Shown here: positions 12,601 through 22,784 of the stretch, one piece after another
How the letters are laid out: the number at the start of each line of letters is the position of its first letter
How positions within the stretch are numbered: position 1 is the stretch's first letter
Assembly (NCBI GenBank): GCA_024349245.1
Contig: JALDNG010000460.1
Location: 1-64,000, forward strand
Length of the DNA: 64,000 nt
Direction: 5' to 3'
Source of the DNA: Neodontobutis hainanensis
Lineage: Eukaryota; Chordata; Actinopteri; Gobiiformes; Odontobutidae
Notes under the pieces: model-generated
Database searches by the model: none
Seen by the model: the letters and a program-made list of their open reading frames with translations, nothing else
What the model was told of the DNA's origin: nothing
Position numbers and translations under genes: made by a program

Positions 12601-15600
12601 CACGGAGCAGACCCTCCTTCAGACGGCCGACGAGGATGAGGCAGTCAACACCAAACTCGACTCGGTCACTGCAGACTCCCAGAAACTGGAGCGGACCGTT
12701 CAAGAGCTCCTGGACCAGGTCGAGTTCATCAAAAACTCCGACGTCAGAGGTGAGGTCACATGGTCACGATTGGTGGTTATGACTCAGGTCAGATATGCGA
12801 ACGGTCATTTGATACAACCAGTTCTGTTCCTTACTACTGTTCCTTGACCTTTTGTGAGCAACGTCATTAGGTCAACAGAAGATGATGTTTAGGGAAGAAC
12901 ATCCAGAGCTTCTTATGCTAAAGAAATACGTGAATCAGCAGTGAAGCACCTTTCCCATTTCCTTTTGAATAGCTTTAATCATGGCAGTTATGAAATATGT
13001 GTTAATTTTAAAGGAAGTTCTGATTGAGCCATTTGTAGTCTACAGATGGGAAGCTGTCATTTTCTAAAGCTTTGGCTCCCCCTATCGACCAATTTATGAA
13101 ATGCAAATACTATGTGCTGTAAGGAAACCTGTTGCCATTTTTCCTTTGCTGTCCATAATAGAAGCCATAACAAATTGGTTATATAGTTAAAAATAATAAG
13201 TATATAGGTAAGTAATATATAAAGGGAAATGTGTGAACAGCAGAAATCTGAGCTATGTAGGCAAGGCAACGCAATTTTATTTATATAGCACAATTCATAA
13301 ACTGGGTAACTCAAAGTGCTTTACAGGAATAAAATACAATTTACAAGGTTTAGATTAAGAAACTAAAAAGGAGGAAGGTTTTTAACCTCTCCTTGAACAT
13401 TGTAAAATTTGAGGCTTGTTTTACTTTATTTGGGAGGCTGTTCCAGATTATTGTTCTATGAAACTTAAACGCTGCTTCACCGGGATCAGGATCGTCTCCT
13501 GAAGTCCCCGTTCAGAGTCCAAAGCAAATATCTTTGTAGCACTCTGATTTCCTGTTGATATTTACAACAATTTTGGCAGAAAGAGTTTGTAGTAGTTGAC
13601 ATGTTGAAAAATAGAAACCAGGGCTGCAGTCGCTCAGCAGGTCCATTGTGTTGTTTAAAAAGTAAAAATAAGTAAAAACATTAAAATCCAGTTAAAAGAA
13701 AGTAAAAAGTAATGTGAAAAGTTGATTATAAAATCATGGGCTAAATGTAGAAGATAACTAAAAAGAAAAGTAAAGCTTGCATGAGCAATCAGGGGAGCGT
13801 CTGCCCTCTTCAGAAGCAGGAAGCAAAAGACATACATTTACCGTTGTACATAAATGTGCAACGGTAAATGTGCAATATGTACCATAGATTTTACAGTGTG
13901 TGTGTAAACTGCCATCAAATCCATATCTTATTCTATACAAAGAATAAATCTGGTTTTAGGTGGATTTCCAGGAGGCAGTACCAACAAACACAGAACAAAC
14001 AGTCTCTGGACACAATTTACTTCTTTGCATTAGCTCAAATCTCATAAACGACACCAGTGACGTTTTTCTTCTTCCAGTCTGTTATTTCAAAGACTTCTGT
14101 GCATGTGGCATTGATTCTGAACAGAATAAAGCCTTTTACTCTTTTACAATTTTTTTTTTCTTTCAAGAAAAGGTCAAACAGTTGAGTAGATGGTCATCTG
14201 CAGAGCGTGAGACTGAAAGTGCAGTTAGGTTTTTATTTGGATGTTTACATGAAAACGGGGCACAGGGAGTAGTCGGGATAAGCAGGACCAAGGTCAGGAT
14301 GAGCGTTCTGAGCTCATAAACAGTTGCACCAAAGAACAATGTGAGTGTCTTACAAGGACTTTTTCTATTACACAAGTATCTTTGAGCAAATGGTAAAGAC
14401 AGATTCTCATTGTTACAGTCACTAATTATGGTCATAGATCTTTTGAGAATTGTACTCTTACTTTAACATTTCAATGTCTAGATTATATTTCAGCTTCTCT
14501 TTCATTTCTGTTGCCAGGGGCGACGGCCAGCGTGACCAAGTACTACCTCCAGTCTCAGGCGGCCGAGGCTCGAGCCAACGCCTCCACGGTTGACCCCAAC
14601 AGTCCCGTGGAAAACTCTGCCACGCTACGGCAGCTGGTGGAGGACAAACTGAACGAGACCGAGACTGACTTCCAGAAGAATCACACGGAGCACGCTCAGA
14701 GGCTGGACGACCTGGCGGGAGAGCTGCAGAGTCTGGACCTGTCCGAGCTCAGCCACAAGGTAAAGAGAGGGGCTTAGAGACTAAAACAGACATTCACAAG
14801 GCAGTGGGTCTAACCAGGACTAAACTGGGGACAAAACAGGACTAGATCAGGGTGTAAAGTGTAAATTAGGTCTAGTTTATCCCGATGTTTAGCCCAAGTT
14901 TAGTCTAAACCACGGAATAAACTAGAGCAGTGATTCTCCAACTTTTCTCATCAAGTACCATCCCATAATATATTTGTTTCTCCAAGTACCACTTCCATAT
15001 ACAGGTTCTAGAAGAGTTTTACCTACTTGTTTTATTAGACATCAACACATTTTAAGCGATTTTAGATCAGTTTAAACTTTAACTGTCTCTAGTAGTTGTA
15101 GTTAGTTTTTTTTATTTTTATGGGTTAAATAAAATGGATTATTATCAATATGAAAGAATGGAGCAGCACTTAACAACAAGACATTCAGTCTTAAAAACAC
15201 AACGGCTAAGGCTCCCTAAGTACAGCTCAAGAAAGCCAAAGTAGCACAGTTTGAGAATCACTGAACTGAACCTGAACATTAAGGACAAAAAACAGAGTCA
15301 ACCAGAGCTACTCCAACACTAAAATAAGATCAAACCAGGCCTAAATCATGACTAAAGGCAGCACTAACTCTATTAAACTCAGAAATAAACTTATTGCACT
15401 TTAAATTCAAACTAAACCTGGACTAAACCCAGACAAAATCAGGACTCAAATAGGACTGGACCAATAAATGATCCAGATGGACTGCATTAAGACTAAAGCA
15501 GGACTAAACCCACCAGTTAATAAAATGTTATTCACACCAAACCCAGGACTAAATTAAGGCTAAACATAAATTAAATTGGGATAAACTTGGAGTTGAGTCA

Positions 15601-18600
15601 GATACAAACTGTTTCCTAAAGTGGGACTTGACCACATTTAAACACACGAATGAGCTTCTTAAACAAAGGAACAGAACTATATATCTGACTAAATATAACC
15701 CAGAAGTATAAGTGCAAAACTCAATAAACCCATGACTGACCCATCACTAGCTCTGACTATTTGACCAAGTGTACATTATTTAGATAATTTAAAAAAAGAC
15801 TCAACTTAAACTAAACCACAATCAGAGATTAAACCAATATTTGACTATTGTTTCATTTTAGATTCACACTTAAGAACCAACATATAAATCTAACAAAACT
15901 GTTCACATAAAAAGTCATTCCTTTGTTTTAAAATTTTCATTATCTTTCAACCAGAAGTTCTCTCTTAATTGATTTTAAATCCAGGACTTAAACTAGAAAT
16001 ACTATGAAAAGTTGGACCCAAAGGACTGCATTATGACTAAAGGGTTAAATTCAAGACTATGAACAAGAAAAGAATGAAAATTAAAACCTAAACAGGACCC
16101 GATACAAAATAATCACAGATAAACAGATGTTATAGTTTGATTTTTAATATGAACGGGTCTGTGTGGTGTTCCTCAGACCTGCGGCAGTGCATCGGCCCAG
16201 GACTCCTGCTCCTCGACGTCCTGCGGAGGTCTGGGCTGTGTGGACTCCGAGGGAATTCCCAAATGCGGAGGCAAAGGCTGTGGCGGTTTACTCACAACGG
16301 CTAAAAACGCCTGGGTCAAGGCTCAAGACTCGGAGCAAGAGATCATCAACGCCATCGAGGAAGTGGAGAAACTGTCCAAGATGGTGAGTTCCAAACTTTG
16401 TCATCATAGATTGTTTTTTATCTGACCTAAACATATTGACTTGTCCTGAAGGTGTCTGAGGCCAAAGTAAAAGCAGACGAGGCCAAACTCAGCGCTCAGG
16501 ACGTCCTACTGAAAACCAACAAGACCAAACAGAGAGTGGACCATAGCAATGAGGAGCTGCGTATTCTAATTAAACAGATCAGAGACTTCCTCACACGTAA
16601 GTCTGCTTTAACATCACAGTCAGAGAAATTAGAGTGTTCAATGATGTGCTTCAACTGCAAACAGTTGAAACTGGAGTCAGTTTTTCCGCTGCATTTATAG
16701 TTTTTTTTCTGAAATTGCCTTATTAGCATTTAGACAACAGCACCATCTAGTGTGTTCCTAGTTTAAAATGCAACTATAAACACATTTTTTTTTTTTTATA
16801 ATGAATGTAATTGGTTTTGGTGTGAACTAAATAAAGCAGATAGAAATGGGAAATCCATTATCTCATAAAGTCATAGTTGATGTTTAAATCGTATAACCAA
16901 TTGTTGAGTAAATATGTTTGATTGTAGTTTATTTGCATTATTATTATTTTAACAAGTCTGTTAAATACGGTAAAAAAAACTTACATTAAAACAAGGGCTT
17001 AATGTTTTTAAAAACAAACCATCATTAAGCTTTAGTGGTGGACAGTATTTTGATTCTGTCCTGTCCACTTCAGACACAAACAGAAATCTAGTTGGTGTGT
17101 CAATCAGGCTGTGTCTAAGTTAGTTGTCTAAGCTCTGCGTTTAAACGGTCTGACTGCAGATCTAATGAATGCTCCTTTTCTTCTTTTGATGAAAGCTAAA
17201 TGCTGTTAAATACCTAAATACATTGTCTTTCTTAACTTTATAAAACTATTTTTTTTTGTTTTTCCAGAAGATGCTGCAGACCTGGAGAGCATCGAGCTGG
17301 TGGCCAACGAGGTCCTGGCCATGCAGATGCCCACGACTCCGGGACAGCTCCAAAACCTGACGGACGAGATTCGGCAGAAGGTGGCTGACCTGGGCCAGGT
17401 GGAGGATATTCTCCAGCAAAGCGCCGCCGACATCCAGAGAGCAGAGAGTCTGCTGGAACAGGCCCAACAAGCCAGGTACCAGACTAGGACTAAACCAGGA
17501 CTGAACCAGGACTAAACCAGGTCTAAACCAGGACTAAACCAGGTCTGAACCATGACTAAACCAGGACTAAACCAGGGCTAAACCAGGACTAAACCAGGAC
17601 TAAACCAGGACTAAACCAGGACTAAACCAGGTCTGAACCAGGTCTAAACCAGGACTGAACCAGGACTAAACCAGGACTAAACCAGGTCTGAACCAGGACT
17701 AAACCAGGACTAAACCAGGACTAAACCAGGACTAAACCAGGTCTGAACCAGGACTAAACCAGGTCTGAACCAGGACTAAACCAGGACTGAACCAGGACTA
17801 AACCAGGTCTGAACCAGGACTAAACCAGGACTAAACCAGGTCTGAACCAGGACTAAACCAGGACTGAACCAGGACTAAACCAGGTCTGAACCAGGATTAA
17901 ACCAGGTCTGAACCAGGACTAAACCAGGTCTGAACCAGGACTAAACCAGGTCTGAACCAGGACTAAACCAGGTCTAAACCAGGTCATAACCAGGACTAAA
18001 CCAGGTCTGAACCAGGACTAAACCAGGTCTAAACCAGGTCTAAACCAGGGCTAAATTAGGGCTAAACCAGGTCTGAACCAGGTCTGAACCAGGACTAAAC
18101 CAGGTCTAAACCAGGGCTAAATCAGGTCTAAACCAGGACTAAACCAGGTACCAGACCAGGTCTAAACCAGGTCTAAACCAGGACTAAACCAGGACACATT
18201 TATTAAATGGACTCACAACACTGTCTGAAGTTGTAACCTGTTGAATGTTTTTGTTGTTTCCAGAGGAGAAGCTGTGGACGTGAAGGACTCTGCAGAGAAA
18301 GTGAAGCAGGCTCTGGCCGCGGCTCAGAAAGCTCAGACGGCAGCCGCCAGCGCCATTCAACAGGCCACAGACGACATCAGCACTGCCAACACACTACTGT
18401 CTACGGTGGGTCACATAAACCTCCATAAACCTCAGTAAACCTCCACAAACCTCAGTAAACCGCCACAAACCTCTGTAAACCTCCACAAACCTATAAACCT
18501 CCACAAACCTCTATAAACCTCCACAAACCTCTATAAACCTCCACAAACCTCAGTAAACCTCCACAAACCTCTATAAACCTCCACAAACCTCAGTAAACCT

Positions 18601-20904
18601 CCACAAACCTCTATAAACCTCCACAAACCTCAGTAAACCTCCACAAACCTCTGTAAACATCCACAAACCTATAAACCTCCACAAACCTCTATAAACCTCC
18701 ACAAACCTCTATAAACCTCCACAAACCTCAGTAAACCTCCACAAACCTCTATAAACCTCCACAAACCTCTATAAACCTCCACAAACCTCAGTAAACCTCC
18801 ACAAACCTCTGTAAACATCCACAAACCTCTGTAAACATCCACAAACCTCTGTAAACATCCACAAACCTCTATAAACCTCCACAAACCTCTATAAACCTCA
18901 GTAAACCTCCACAAACCTCTATACACCTCCACAAACCTCTATAAACCTCCACAAACCTCTATAAACCTCCACAAACCTCAGTAAACCTTCACAAACCTCT
19001 ATAAACCTCCACAAACCTCTATAAACCTTCACAAACCTCTATAAACCTCCACAAACCTCAGTAAACCTTCACAAACCTCTATAAACCTCCACAAACCTCA
19101 GTAAACCTCCACAAACCTCTGTAAACCTCCACAAACATCTATAAACCTCAGTAAACCTCCACAAACCTCTATACACCTCCACAAACCTCTATAAACCTTC
19201 ACAAACCTCTATAAACCTCCACAAACCTCTATAAACCTCCACAAACCTCTGTAAACCTCCACAAACCTCTATAAACCTCAGTAAACCTCCACAAACCTCT
19301 ATACACCTCCACAAACCTCTATAAACCTCCACAAACCTCTATAAACCTCCACAAACCTCTATAAACCTCCACAAACCTCAGTAAACCTCCACAAACCTCA
19401 GTAAACCTCCACAAACCTCTGTAAACCTCTATAAACCTCCACAAACCTCTATCTAATCTACAAAAAAAATCCTTTCTAGAGAACTGACTTAATGATTATT
19501 AGCCATTTTATTTCAGAAATTAGTCATTAGATATTTATAAACTCAACTGGTCACAGAGTGTGTGGTTAACAAAATACTGTGACAAAAGTGTCAAAAGTAT
19601 TCTGTGGGGCTTTTATTTTGACAGGCTTTAAGCCACTATATGTTTAATGTCCTGTGTGTGGTGCGTTCAGGTGGAGTCAGAAACAGCAGATGCAGAGCAG
19701 AAGCTGTCCCTTGCCACAGACAGAATACACAACCTGGAACAGAACGTGACGTTACTGAGAGACAAGGCCCTGAACGTCTCACAGTCGTCGGCACAAACCA
19801 AAGAGGATGCAGCGGCCATTGGGAAAATTGCAGACGAGGTTCAGAAAGTGAGTTTTTCTGGCTTTAAATACTAATATATCCAAGAACTGTGGCACCTATT
19901 TCATCCAAACATTTCTTCTCTGTTTTTCAGGAGCTGGACTCTCAGATAAAGGATAAATATGCCACAGTGGAGACGCTGATCAATGAAAAGGCTGGAGGTG
20001 TCGCTGACGCAAAGAAAAGGGCAGAGATGTTACAGAAAGAAGCTAAAGACCTGCTGCTCCAGGCCAGCAACAAACTGCAGCTGCTCAAAGGTAAAAGACC
20101 TGTGTTTAAAGTAATGTGTGACGTAAAGCTCTGCCTAATGACACTGTTAGAGTCGTCTAAGCTCTTAAAATGGTTGTTGTATCAAAGAGCAAACATTTAG
20201 AGTGTCTTTTAAAAATAGAGCGGGTTCTGGTTTTGGCTGGACTTAGCGTCCTATAAATAAAACTTTACATACACACAAAGAGAGCATGTGAGTCCTTAAA
20301 ATGGAGATAAAGGAAACCTGGACCTTTTTTTAATTTATTCTATTCAATTTGAACTTGATTTCCTGGAGGCTGAACAAAAGGACGCAGTTTAAAATACATA
20401 TATGGCTATAACTTGATCAGAATAAACTGCCTCAATAACAACCCCTCAAACAAACAGAACACGGCAGCAAAAACAGAGACAGTCAAAGATGGGAGCAATC
20501 AAGTTTAGAAAAAGGATGTAGAGGATGTCATAGTTCACAAACACAAGCCTCTGGAGGTGTAATTCGTACTAAACAGTGGTGTAGTCTCTCTGAGAGGTCG
20601 GTCTGGTTGAGTTTCCTCTGAGCTGTGTCCAGAAAGAGACATCACACGAGAGAACCGCAGATAAATCCAGTTTTTCAATAAGAAAAGAGGGTAAATCCTT
20701 GACTGGAGTAAAAGCTCTAAATTAAATAAATAAACAAAGCACCTTGTCTCTTTCCTTTTTTCAGATCTGGAGAAATCTTACGAAGACAATCAGCAAACTC
20801 TGGAGCAGAAGGCGGAGCAGCTGGTGGAGCTGGAGGCAGCGGTGAAGGAGCTGCTGCAGGAAATCAGCCAAAAAGTCACCGTCTACAGCACCTGCCTGCT
20901 TTAG
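679..20904 (+). CDS. lamb1: laminin subunit beta-1, C-terminal part (16 exons, 5' end outside window)
   Basis: Secreted basement-membrane protein; the beta arm of laminin heterotrimers. Exons: 679-822, 1281-1512, 1731-1894, 4343-4567, 5579-5796, 5888-5984, 11262-11631, 12565-12749, 14518-14759, 16177-16383, 16452-16596, 17268-17475, 18264-18405, 19671-19847, 19931-20090, 20765-20904. All junctions are GT-AG and phase closes throughout, giving about 1018 codons; known LAMB1 is about 1790 residues, so the N-terminal domain and first EGF repeats lie upstream. The first seven exons encode cysteine-rich laminin EGF repeats (e.g. CDRCLPGHWGFP, CDRCAPDTW). From about 11420 the sequence turns into the coiled-coil arm, interrupted by the Cys-rich beta-knob in exon 16177-16383 (CGGKGCGGLL). 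The end, QKVTVYSTCLL, matches the LAMB1 terminus (YSTCL) with one extra Leu; the terminal Cys bonds to the gamma chain. LAMB2 is a poorer match. Which teleost lamb1 copy this is was not resolved. Confidence 0.93.
1895..4342 (+). other. lamb1 intron, 2.4 kb, with one SINE
   Basis: A non-coding stretch between EGF-encoding exons. It holds a minus-strand SINE at about 2925-3150. At about 4050-4110 is a sequence with the words CCTGATGAAGGCC and AATAAAGG that resembles a retroelement 3' tail, which I could not classify. The rest is AT-rich and featureless. Confidence 0.6.
2925..3150 (-). repeat. tRNA-derived SINE, minus strand
   Basis: Read on the minus strand it starts with a tRNA-like head containing an A-box (TAGCTCAGTGGGTAGAG) and a B-box-like GGATCAATCCC. 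It continues with the body CTTGGGCAAGACACTTAACC and ends in an LINE-type tail (AAAGCGCTTTGAGTAGGTGG). The head and body match the plus-strand copy in rps17 intron 3 (52873-53075), so both belong to one family. Confidence 0.8.
6025..6630 (+). repeat. 31-bp minisatellite in lamb1 intron
   Basis: About 19 tandem copies of a unit of roughly 31 bp built around GAGGCTGCTGTAGTTTGAGT and TTTTGACCCTCT, with point variants. It starts about 40 bp after the donor at 5985. The long open frame on the opposite strand (5889-6671) is a by-product of the repeat. Confidence 0.93.
7974..8902 (-). mobile_element. internally deleted hAT transposon with BED-finger ORF
   Basis: The ends are inverted repeats: TAGGGGTGCACCGATCCGA at 7974 and its complement near 8882-8900. 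GTTTAGAC occurs on both sides (7966-7973 and 8903-8910), fitting the 8-bp target duplication of hAT elements; the right end carries two extra bases. The interior has a minus-strand transposase fragment and a direct duplication of CCTGCAGCGACGAAG at 8748-8790. Length is about 930 bp against the 2.5-4 kb of autonomous hAT elements, so it cannot move by itself. Confidence 0.88.
8178..8735 (-). pseudogene. truncated hAT transposase, BED zinc finger only
   Basis: A 185-codon open frame inside the hAT element. After the likely true start at residue 13 (MEHPRES) it has a BED zinc finger: aromatic signature VWRYFT, the pair CNVC, and LIKHIQKHH carrying the distal histidines. The linker that follows is typical of ZBED-like hAT transposases. 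The frame ends at IKALSFTT, just where the catalytic domain normally begins, so the catalytic residues and the C-terminal dimerisation domain are missing. A DNA-binding-only product could exist, but nothing in the sequence shows expression. Confidence 0.8.
9230..9440. repeat. dispersed repeat copy, lamb1 intron
   Basis: First copy of the family with core CTCCTGTCTGCTTCTCCAAA (9298-9317) and trailing CTACTGCAGGGAATAATA. It is the longest recognisable of the three copies in the window. Confidence 0.65.
9890..10560. repeat. CT-rich degenerate tandem region of unknown origin
   Basis: Similar phrases recur about every 70-90 bp: ATGGATAGAAATAG (near 10267), ATAGATAGAAATAACA (10359), TTAGTGGAAAGAGCC (10428) and CAATGGATATAATT (10506). 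Each is preceded by a stretch containing TTTCTTCC and GCGCT. The plus strand is strongly pyrimidine-biased. It adjoins the LTR on its internal side, so it may be leader sequence of that retroelement, but no coding homology is visible. Confidence 0.4.
10717..11240 (-). mobile_element. retroviral-type LTR with tRNA-Arg primer-binding site
   Basis: On the minus strand this reads as a 5' LTR followed by a primer-binding site. The LTR runs from about 11240 to 10737 and ends GGACACTACA; its terminal TGTA/TACA is imperfect and the outer end is uncertain. It has a TATA box (TATAAAAG near 10905-10912) and a poly(A) signal AATAAA near 10824-10830 about 80 bases further on. After a 2-base spacer, 10717-10734 is an 18-base perfect complement of the 3' end of tRNA-Arg(ACG) including CCA. 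No gag or pol sequence and no second LTR were found, so it is a broken relic. Confidence 0.75.
11632..12564 (+). other. lamb1 intron, no feature seen
   Basis: AT-rich non-coding intron between two coiled-coil exons. Short poly-A and poly-T runs are present; no repeat family or RNA gene was recognised. Confidence 0.6.
13262..13620 (+). repeat. dispersed teleost repeat fragment
   Basis: The stretch beginning GCAATTTTATTTATATAGCA and continuing with AACTCAAAGTGCTTTACAGG is a word order common to teleost interspersed repeats. The following 250 bp (TTTGGGAGGCTGTTCCAGAT) appears to belong to the same element. It lies in lamb1 intron 12750-14517. The class was not determined. Confidence 0.45.
14938..15263. 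mobile_element. short non-autonomous hAT-like MITE
   Basis: The terminal inverted repeats are CAGTGATTCTCCAACTTT at the left and, on the opposite strand, CAGTGATTCTCAAACTGTG at the right, with 1-2 mismatches. Length is 326 bp with no coding capacity. The flanking 8-mers AACTAGAG and AACTGAAC match only partly, suggesting an old insertion. It sits in lamb1 intron 14760-16176, whose remainder contains scattered GGACTAAACC words like those of the array at 17.5 kb. Confidence 0.65.
17476..18195 (+). repeat. 11-bp minisatellite filling a lamb1 intron
   Basis: More than 60 tandem copies of an 11-bp unit, GACTAAACCAG, interspersed with the variant GTCTGAACCAG. The array starts a few bases after the donor GTACCAG at 17476 and ends about 70 bp before the acceptor at 18263, so it makes up nearly the whole 788-bp intron. 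Confidence 0.96.
18406..19455 (+). repeat. 20-bp minisatellite in lamb1 intron
   Basis: About 50 tandem copies of a unit near CTCCACAAACCTCTATAAAC, with variants carrying CAGTAAAC or CTGTAAAC. The array begins within about 10 bases of the donor GTGGGT at 18406 and covers about 1.05 kb. The opposite-strand open frame (18669-18932) is an artefact of the repeat. Confidence 0.96.
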
Positions 20905-22784
20905 AGAAAACTCACAAGAAACAAGAGACACTGGGAAATCCACCTGGAGTTACTCAGCGGCAAATAAACTCTGAGTTAAAGTGAAAACAATCAGCAGTTA
21001 ACTGGGCATTTCAGTTTTATCAGCAAAAAAGTACAGATAGATTTTTAAATTTAGCCTCTGGAAAAATGGACAAAAAGCAGTTTATTTTAAAATAAAGTTT
21101 TAAAAGCAGCAGAAAATAAGAAAAAAGTATCAGTAACTCATCAGTTCAGTCAGTGTGAATGTAAAATGTAATGCCCCATTTTTTGTTTTTTTCATTGAAT
21201 GTGCCTTTTTTATTGTCTTATATTTTTAAATCTGCCCAAAGACAATGAACTCGAAATCATTTTTAATAAAAGTTGTTTTAAAAGCTTCATGTGTCTTCAG
21301 AACGATCTGCAGAAAGTGTTTTCTTTAACCTCCTTTTGTCACTTTTATTGAACAAAACTAAGAATCATTAACATTAAGATAACATTTTAAAAGTTTTTTT
21401 GTCACAAATTGTTTTTAAATAATTTGCATAAAAAAGAAAGTATGAAAATATAATGTAAAATCTAAACAATTTTAAACAAATCTGTGCAACTTTTCACTAA
21501 CGTCCAAGAGAAATGTTCAAATCGTCAACTGTCTGATATTTGTCTGAATTAGTTTTATGTATATAGATATATTTGGGGTCTTTTTGCCTTTATTTTAAAT
21601 CCTATGTAGCCCGAGAGGAAACAGATAAGAACGACATCCACTCAAATATACTTTTACACTCTCAAAGGGAAATTAGTTTTGGGCCCAGTGCTGAGCAGCT
21701 GCAGGACAAACATACAGTACTTTCTTAGAGCCCTTATTCATACAGTAACAGTTCTAATACCGCTTATTGAAACAGAATTATTGCATTAACTAAAAACATT
21801 ATAGAACTAAACAAAAAATCTGCCAAAACTAATCTACAAACAAAAATACATAAATATTGTACTAGAACTGGTCATATATAAAACTCAAACCGAAGAAACC
21901 ACCTGAGTTAGTGGGCTTCCTCATCGAGCCTTATCAATGGACGTTGGAATAAAAGAACTGTGTCGTGGTTTTCCATCTGTAAGATCTGTAAGACCTGAAG
22001 GCAGCAGCTCATACTCGAGGATTGTTTAACCGTCTCCTGGAGTATTTGTGCTCCAACAGGCTGAGCCACTGTGTGTCTTCTTTCATTTGTGAGGTTTTCT
22101 GTAAAATGTTTTCAGTCAATAGCATCTAATGTGTCTTTAGTTTCAGCCTCCAGGGGGCGAAGGTTTATACAAACTTCTGAATGAAGCTTTTTGCAGCTGA
22201 GACTCAAGTGAAAACGTTGATCTTTACTAAGAATCAGATTTAGGTTTTGTTCAGTGATATATACACAAGTGACTTTTACAAATTAGAAAACATGCCACAC
22301 AAAGACATTTATCTAAAACAATGAAAAAGACTGTTCAGAGATTTATGTTAAAAGGATCCAGAGAAACACTTTTCTGATTCAAAAAATGAGCCCAAAAAAA
22401 CCTGAGTTTAATAATTCCCATTTTAATTCTCCAATATTTACAAAAATATACAAAAGGTCAACTGGAACAAAGAAATGCTGTTCCATGTTTGACAAAAATG
22501 TAAAGCGGACTGTTTTCGTTTTCAGCCCAAAATTAAAACAGTTCTACCTCTATGTCCCACTTTCCAGTAAAACAATACACTTGACGCGTCGCAATCTTAA
22601 AGGCACATAAAGTGGATCTATAAAACAATAAATTAATTTATGTTAACATTTTTGACCCATTTCCCATATTTCAAGTTCAGATTTTAATTGCCTTTACAAC
22701 GGATTCAGAAGACAACAAACCTAACGGCGTCTGACCAAACAACAGTCAGAAAACGAGATAAAACCTTCAGATGAAATGTGGGCG
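20905..22784. other. lamb1 3' UTR and convergent intergenic region
   Basis: It follows the lamb1 stop and faces the end of snx22 on the other strand. A canonical AATAAA at 21265-21270 inside TTTTTAATAAAAG is a good lamb1 poly(A) signal, giving a 3' UTR of about 380 bases. No further gene is seen between it and the snx22 stop; the area is AT-rich and probably includes the snx22 3' UTR. Confidence 0.65.
21265..21270 (+). terminator. lamb1 poly(A) signal
   Basis: AATAAA about 360 bases past the lamb1 stop codon, the first canonical signal with a T-rich and GT-containing stretch behind it. Position and sequence only. Confidence 0.6.

Noticed and set aside
18669..18932. Repetitive minus-strand open frame (EVYRGLWRF units)
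   Set aside because: A reading of the 20-bp minisatellite inside a lamb1 intron.
17476..19455. Possible CRISPR-like regular arrays
   Set aside because: Units are contiguous tandem repeats without unique spacers, in a vertebrate intron; plain minisatellites.
679..20904. Assignment to laminin beta-2
   Set aside because: The C-terminus YSTCL, DLEKSYEDNQ-type last exon and the knob sequence agree with beta-1; known beta-2 ends differently.
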